This document shows positions 61,145 through 64,000 of a stretch of DNA of 64,000 nt, in pieces (position 1 is the stretch's first letter; every line of letters starts with the position of its first letter). The notes below the pieces were generated by a model. That model did not search any database, was not told the origin of the DNA, and saw only the letters and a list, made by a program, of their open reading frames with translations. The position numbers and the translations under genes are program-made. Location: the NCBI GenBank assembly GCA_040285745.1, contig JAUFOR010000001.1, positions 372,001-436,000 on the forward strand, written 5' to 3'. Origin of the DNA: Barthelona sp. PCE (taxonomy: Eukaryota > Metamonada: BaSk clade).

Positions 61145-64000
61145 ATGGATGTATACTCATACCTCACGACACAAATGCTTTCGCTCGAAAATATGAAAGA
61201 TCTTGCAAGTATTTTTTACAAAATAAGTTTGCAGGAGTTAAATTCATTCATTAACGATGGGAAAGCAGCATTGTACATACTCTACGAAGGTAGCGCAGAC
61301 CTTGTAACCTCTCTCTTGGGGCAAACCATTCATTTAGCATGTCTTCATCCAGGAGATACATTTTTAACGCCAAATTGTCTTGAATTAATAGCTTTAGAAC
61401 CGGATGACCACGTAGGCATGATGGATATCGACTATCGGTTTAAGAATATTTTGGACGTTGATGTAACATTTTTAGAGATACCCATCGAGTATTTTATTTG
61501 TTTGTTCGCCTCTCCTGTAACACAGATGGCAATGGAGTATCTTTTACTTGTCAAGGACTATAAAGATATCCTTTTTGTACTTTTTGCAAGCGCAGAATCA
61601 GAAATTCGCACTTTAAAAACGTTTATGTGTCTTAAAAAACTTCCAAAGGAGACTATAGAGAAACACACATTCGGAGACATGTCATATAATGACGCAATCA
61701 GCCTTGTCACCGAACTGGGTATCAGAATTGACAATCTTGACACCCATGAGATAGCAATGTCGTTGTTCTGTCTACAGGAGATAGATCTGACCTCCGAGTA
61801 CAGGGAGGGCTTCTTCCACGAGGATTTCAACACCGATCTGAAGTTTACAATGCAGGAAATGGAGAAGCAGGAGACTTCATTTGATATTTCGACGTTAGAC
61901 CCCGCAAAACTTAATAACAAGGGGTTCAAGGTGCTAAAAACAGAGCTACTAAGAAGAATGTTCATTAGGTACTTTAAGTATCTTTTGACATCAATTCCCG
62001 CCCATACAAACAATGACCCCTCTGTTCAGTCATTCGATGATCTGGGAAAGTTCCATGTGAGCCAAAACGATGCTGGGAATAAGATGATGGGGAGCGAGTC
62101 ATCTTCCAATCATCTTGTTTTTGAGAAGACCATAAGCTTCTTGAAAGGTGACCTCAAGAAGCTCCCTTCACCTGTCTTCTCTCCATCAACCGCTCGTAAG
62201 TTCTCCTGGGACCGCAGATTCAGCGACCTATCACTCACAAACAGCATCACCAGTGATTTCTTTGGTGAATTGACTTCCCCGAATGGATCACCGAGTAACC
62301 CGCTGCTGAAGCAAAAAAGCAGTGGCTCAAGCAAGTCCAGTAAGCTCGACCAGGTGATTGGGACCCGGAGATCAGCTTCAGCGGAACCATCCACCGTGAA
62401 AGCCTCTGAGAAAATGCTAAGTCTTGCTGCTCCGCCTGAAATGACACACTGCCCCTCAGAGTTCATTGATGTTAACGCCGATAGTATAACATCGAGTTTC
62501 ATTGGTCGTACTGACTCCGGAATATCGCTCAGACCTGCACCGAATACCATGCATAGAGCTGGGTCGTACAAGACTATCGATGAGCAATCTGTAGAGTTCG
62601 ATCCGTCAAAGGTGATGGAGATGGAAAACCATGATAGTTTAATCTTTGAGCAACCAAGCGGAGGAGAGTTTACCATCGAATTTAGTGATGGAAGCGAGAA
62701 TCAGCTGCTTTCTGTAGAGACCGACACTTCATCCGTCGCTGTGGCCTTTCCTATCAGCCAAAAGCACTCCCCATCGTCGCCTCTGTCTCCTGTAACACCC
62801 AATTTAGGTGGCGAGGATGATTTGTTTTCTGCGTTTCAGAGTATAGTTATGCTTGACCAAAATGAGAATGAAGACCCGGAGGACGTGAACAACAATGTAT
62901 TTTCCGTTTTCAAAAACATTCTCGTTGTCTGCAATGCACACCAAAAAAGCATTTTTGAAATTTTCTGCCGACAGCTAAAGTGTACGTCGGTGTTTCTTGA
63001 TATAGCATTCGATGTTTCGTATATAGCTGAGCGCCGCTCCACTTGCTATTACATGTTCCTTATCTTTTTGTACACTCTTGATTTGGTAACAGTGTTCAGT
63101 TTAGATGAGCTACGTCTACGACAGTTTTTTTACATTGTTTTTGATTTTATGAGCCCCACAAACAGATATCATAACAGAAAGCATGTAATCGATGTGTCTT
63201 ACGCTGTTCTTTTGTTCATGAAGGAAATGTCATTCAAGGAAGTGTTCTCTTCCGATGAGGTACTAGCACTCATGCTTTGTGCGCTCGTGCATGACGCTGG
63301 GCACTTTGGCAAGACGGAAGATGTGTTAAGGAAGACTGACCATATCGTCATTAATAAGTTCAAGGAACACGAGTCCCCCCTCGAATACTTTTCTGTATGC
63401 ATTTTTGAATTTGCTTTGGAGCAGTCGGGACTCCTATCTCACCTTGATCCAACGCGTGTGAAGCGTATCATCAACATGTGTGGTTCGATTATTCTTGCCA
63501 CCGACATGAAACGACACGCGCACTACCTTGACATGGGGTGTGAGCTGGAGGGTATGCAGTTAGGCGAGCTGAATGAGAGCGGAAGACTCGTATTTTTGCA
63601 GCTTCTATTTAAATGCGCTGATATTTCCAACTTGTGCAGGGGTTTTAACATTGCTAAACGATGGGCCAGTCGTTTATATGGAGAAATTGAGGATATGAAG
63701 AAGGATTTCCCAGATATTCCACAATCACTCTCTGTAGAACGAGATGATCCTGCAACGCTAGTGCAGCAGCAGATGTCCTTCATATCATATGTTGCCGAGC
63801 CTTTGTTCAGGCTGGTAATCACTGTGCTTCCCCAATTCAAGTATTTTTTGGATATCATGCAAGTTAACTATGAACTGTGGTCTTTGCGTTTGGCCCGCAT
63901 TAATTTGACACCGTTGGCTACACCGAATGAGGTTGCCATATCCACATCAGCAGACATTGATGATGAGCTGGAGACGGAGTTTTTCAGTGGAACCATGACG
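61145..64000 (+). CDS. Class I cyclic-nucleotide phosphodiesterase with N-terminal cNMP-binding-like domain (partial)
   Basis: The frame is open from ATG 61,145 (an in-frame TAA lies three codons upstream of the ATG) to the right edge, 952 codons. The C-terminal half carries the PDE catalytic signature YHNRKHVIDV (675-684), HDAGH (716-720), ATDMKRH (785-791), CADISN (824-829) and the nucleotide-clamping Gln and Phe in QMSF (876-879). Metal-binding His and Asp are intact, so the enzyme should hydrolyse cAMP and/or cGMP. Residues of about 40-135 (LYILYEG, HPGDTF) resemble a degenerate cyclic-nucleotide-binding fold. They are joined to the catalytic part by a Ser/Pro-rich linker (about 320-560). 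A regulatory cNMP domain is an inference. The visible catalytic domain appears complete through Asn/Trp of the last helix. The C-terminus is missing. Confidence 0.88.
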   Translation, partial: MDVYSYLTTQMLSLENMKDLASIFYKISLQELNSFINDGKAALYILYEGSADLVTSLLGQTIHLACLHPGDTFLTPNCLELIALEPDDHVGMMDIDYRFKNILDVDVTFLEIPIEYFICLFASPVTQMAMEYLLLVKDYKDILFVLFASAESEIRTLKTFMCLKKLPKETIEKHTFGDMSYNDAISLVTELGIRIDNLDTHEIAMSLFCLQEIDLTSEYREGFFHEDFNTDLKFTMQEMEKQETSFDISTLDPAKLNNKGFKVLKTELLRRMFIRYFKYLLTSIPAHTNNDPSVQSFDDLGKFHVSQNDAGNKMMGSESSSNHLVFEKTISFLKGDLKKLPSPVFSPSTARKFSWDRRFSDLSLTNSITSDFFGELTSPNGSPSNPLLKQKSSGSSKSSKLDQVIGTRRSASAEPSTVKASEKMLSLAAPPEMTHCPSEFIDVNADSITSSFIGRTDSGISLRPAPNTMHRAGSYKTIDEQSVEFDPSKVMEMENHDSLIFEQPSGGEFTIEFSDGSENQLLSVETDTSSVAVAFPISQKHSPSSPLSPVTPNLGGEDDLFSAFQSIVMLDQNENEDPEDVNNNVFSVFKNILVVCNAHQKSIFEIFCRQLKCTSVFLDIAFDVSYIAERRSTCYYMFLIFLYTLDLVTVFSLDELRLRQFFYIVFDFMSPTNRYHNRKHVIDVSYAVLLFMKEMSFKEVFSSDEVLALMLCALVHDAGHFGKTEDVLRKTDHIVINKFKEHESPLEYFSVCIFEFALEQSGLLSHLDPTRVKRIINMCGSIILATDMKRHAHYLDMGCELEGMQLGELNESGRLVFLQLLFKCADISNLCRGFNIAKRWASRLYGEIEDMKKDFPDIPQSLSVERDDPATLVQQQMSFISYVAEPLFRLVITVLPQFKYFLDIMQVNYELWSLRLARINLTPLATPNEVAISTSADIDDELETEFFSGTMT

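Overview
The window comes from a unicellular eukaryote with a flagellum and few or no introns. Every recognised gene is a single uninterrupted frame. The proteins are eukaryotic types: CTR9 of the PAF complex, a LIG1-type DNA ligase, a cytosolic-type threonyl-tRNA synthetase, a class I cyclic-nucleotide phosphodiesterase and a TMBIM/Lifeguard membrane protein. Two are diagnostic of motile axonemes: WDR92/DNAAF10 and PACRG. TAA and TAG serve as stops, so the code looks standard. Intron poverty, flagellar genes and a huge surface protein would suit a metamonad-like protist, but the lineage cannot be fixed from this sequence alone.

Region 1 (1-42,803, two thirds of the window) is one minus-strand reading frame with no stop. 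It has at least 14,267 codons and runs off the left edge. It starts with a signal peptide and continues as an enormous beta-solenoid-like ectodomain, with degenerate Gly-rich rungs and a recurring W-x-G-G signature. A pair of EGF-like modules interrupts the ectodomain at about residue 5,730, and a LamG/ConA-like module lies at about residue 9,090-9,300. It ends in an EGF-like plus PSI-like cysteine module, a Cys-containing juxtamembrane domain, one transmembrane helix and an acidic cytoplasmic tail of at least 315 residues. The expected product is a type I surface protein above 1.5 MDa, probably an adhesin, coat or receptor. This is the outstanding feature of the window.

Region 2 (42,804-49,258) holds WDR92, which is divergent from the giant gene, then a convergent TMBIM-family gene and two AT-rich beta-rich orphan genes that also converge.

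Region 3 (49,259-57,278) holds DNA ligase I, a small coiled-coil protein, a secreted helical orphan protein and CTR9.

Region 4 (57,279-64,000) holds PACRG, threonyl-tRNA synthetase and a phosphodiesterase truncated by the right edge.

Genes are tightly packed. Convergent pairs are 28-63 bp apart and divergent pairs share 188-746 bp. I found no tRNA, rRNA, CRISPR array or transposon. There is no operon-like functional clustering beyond the two axonemal genes, which lie about 13 kb apart.
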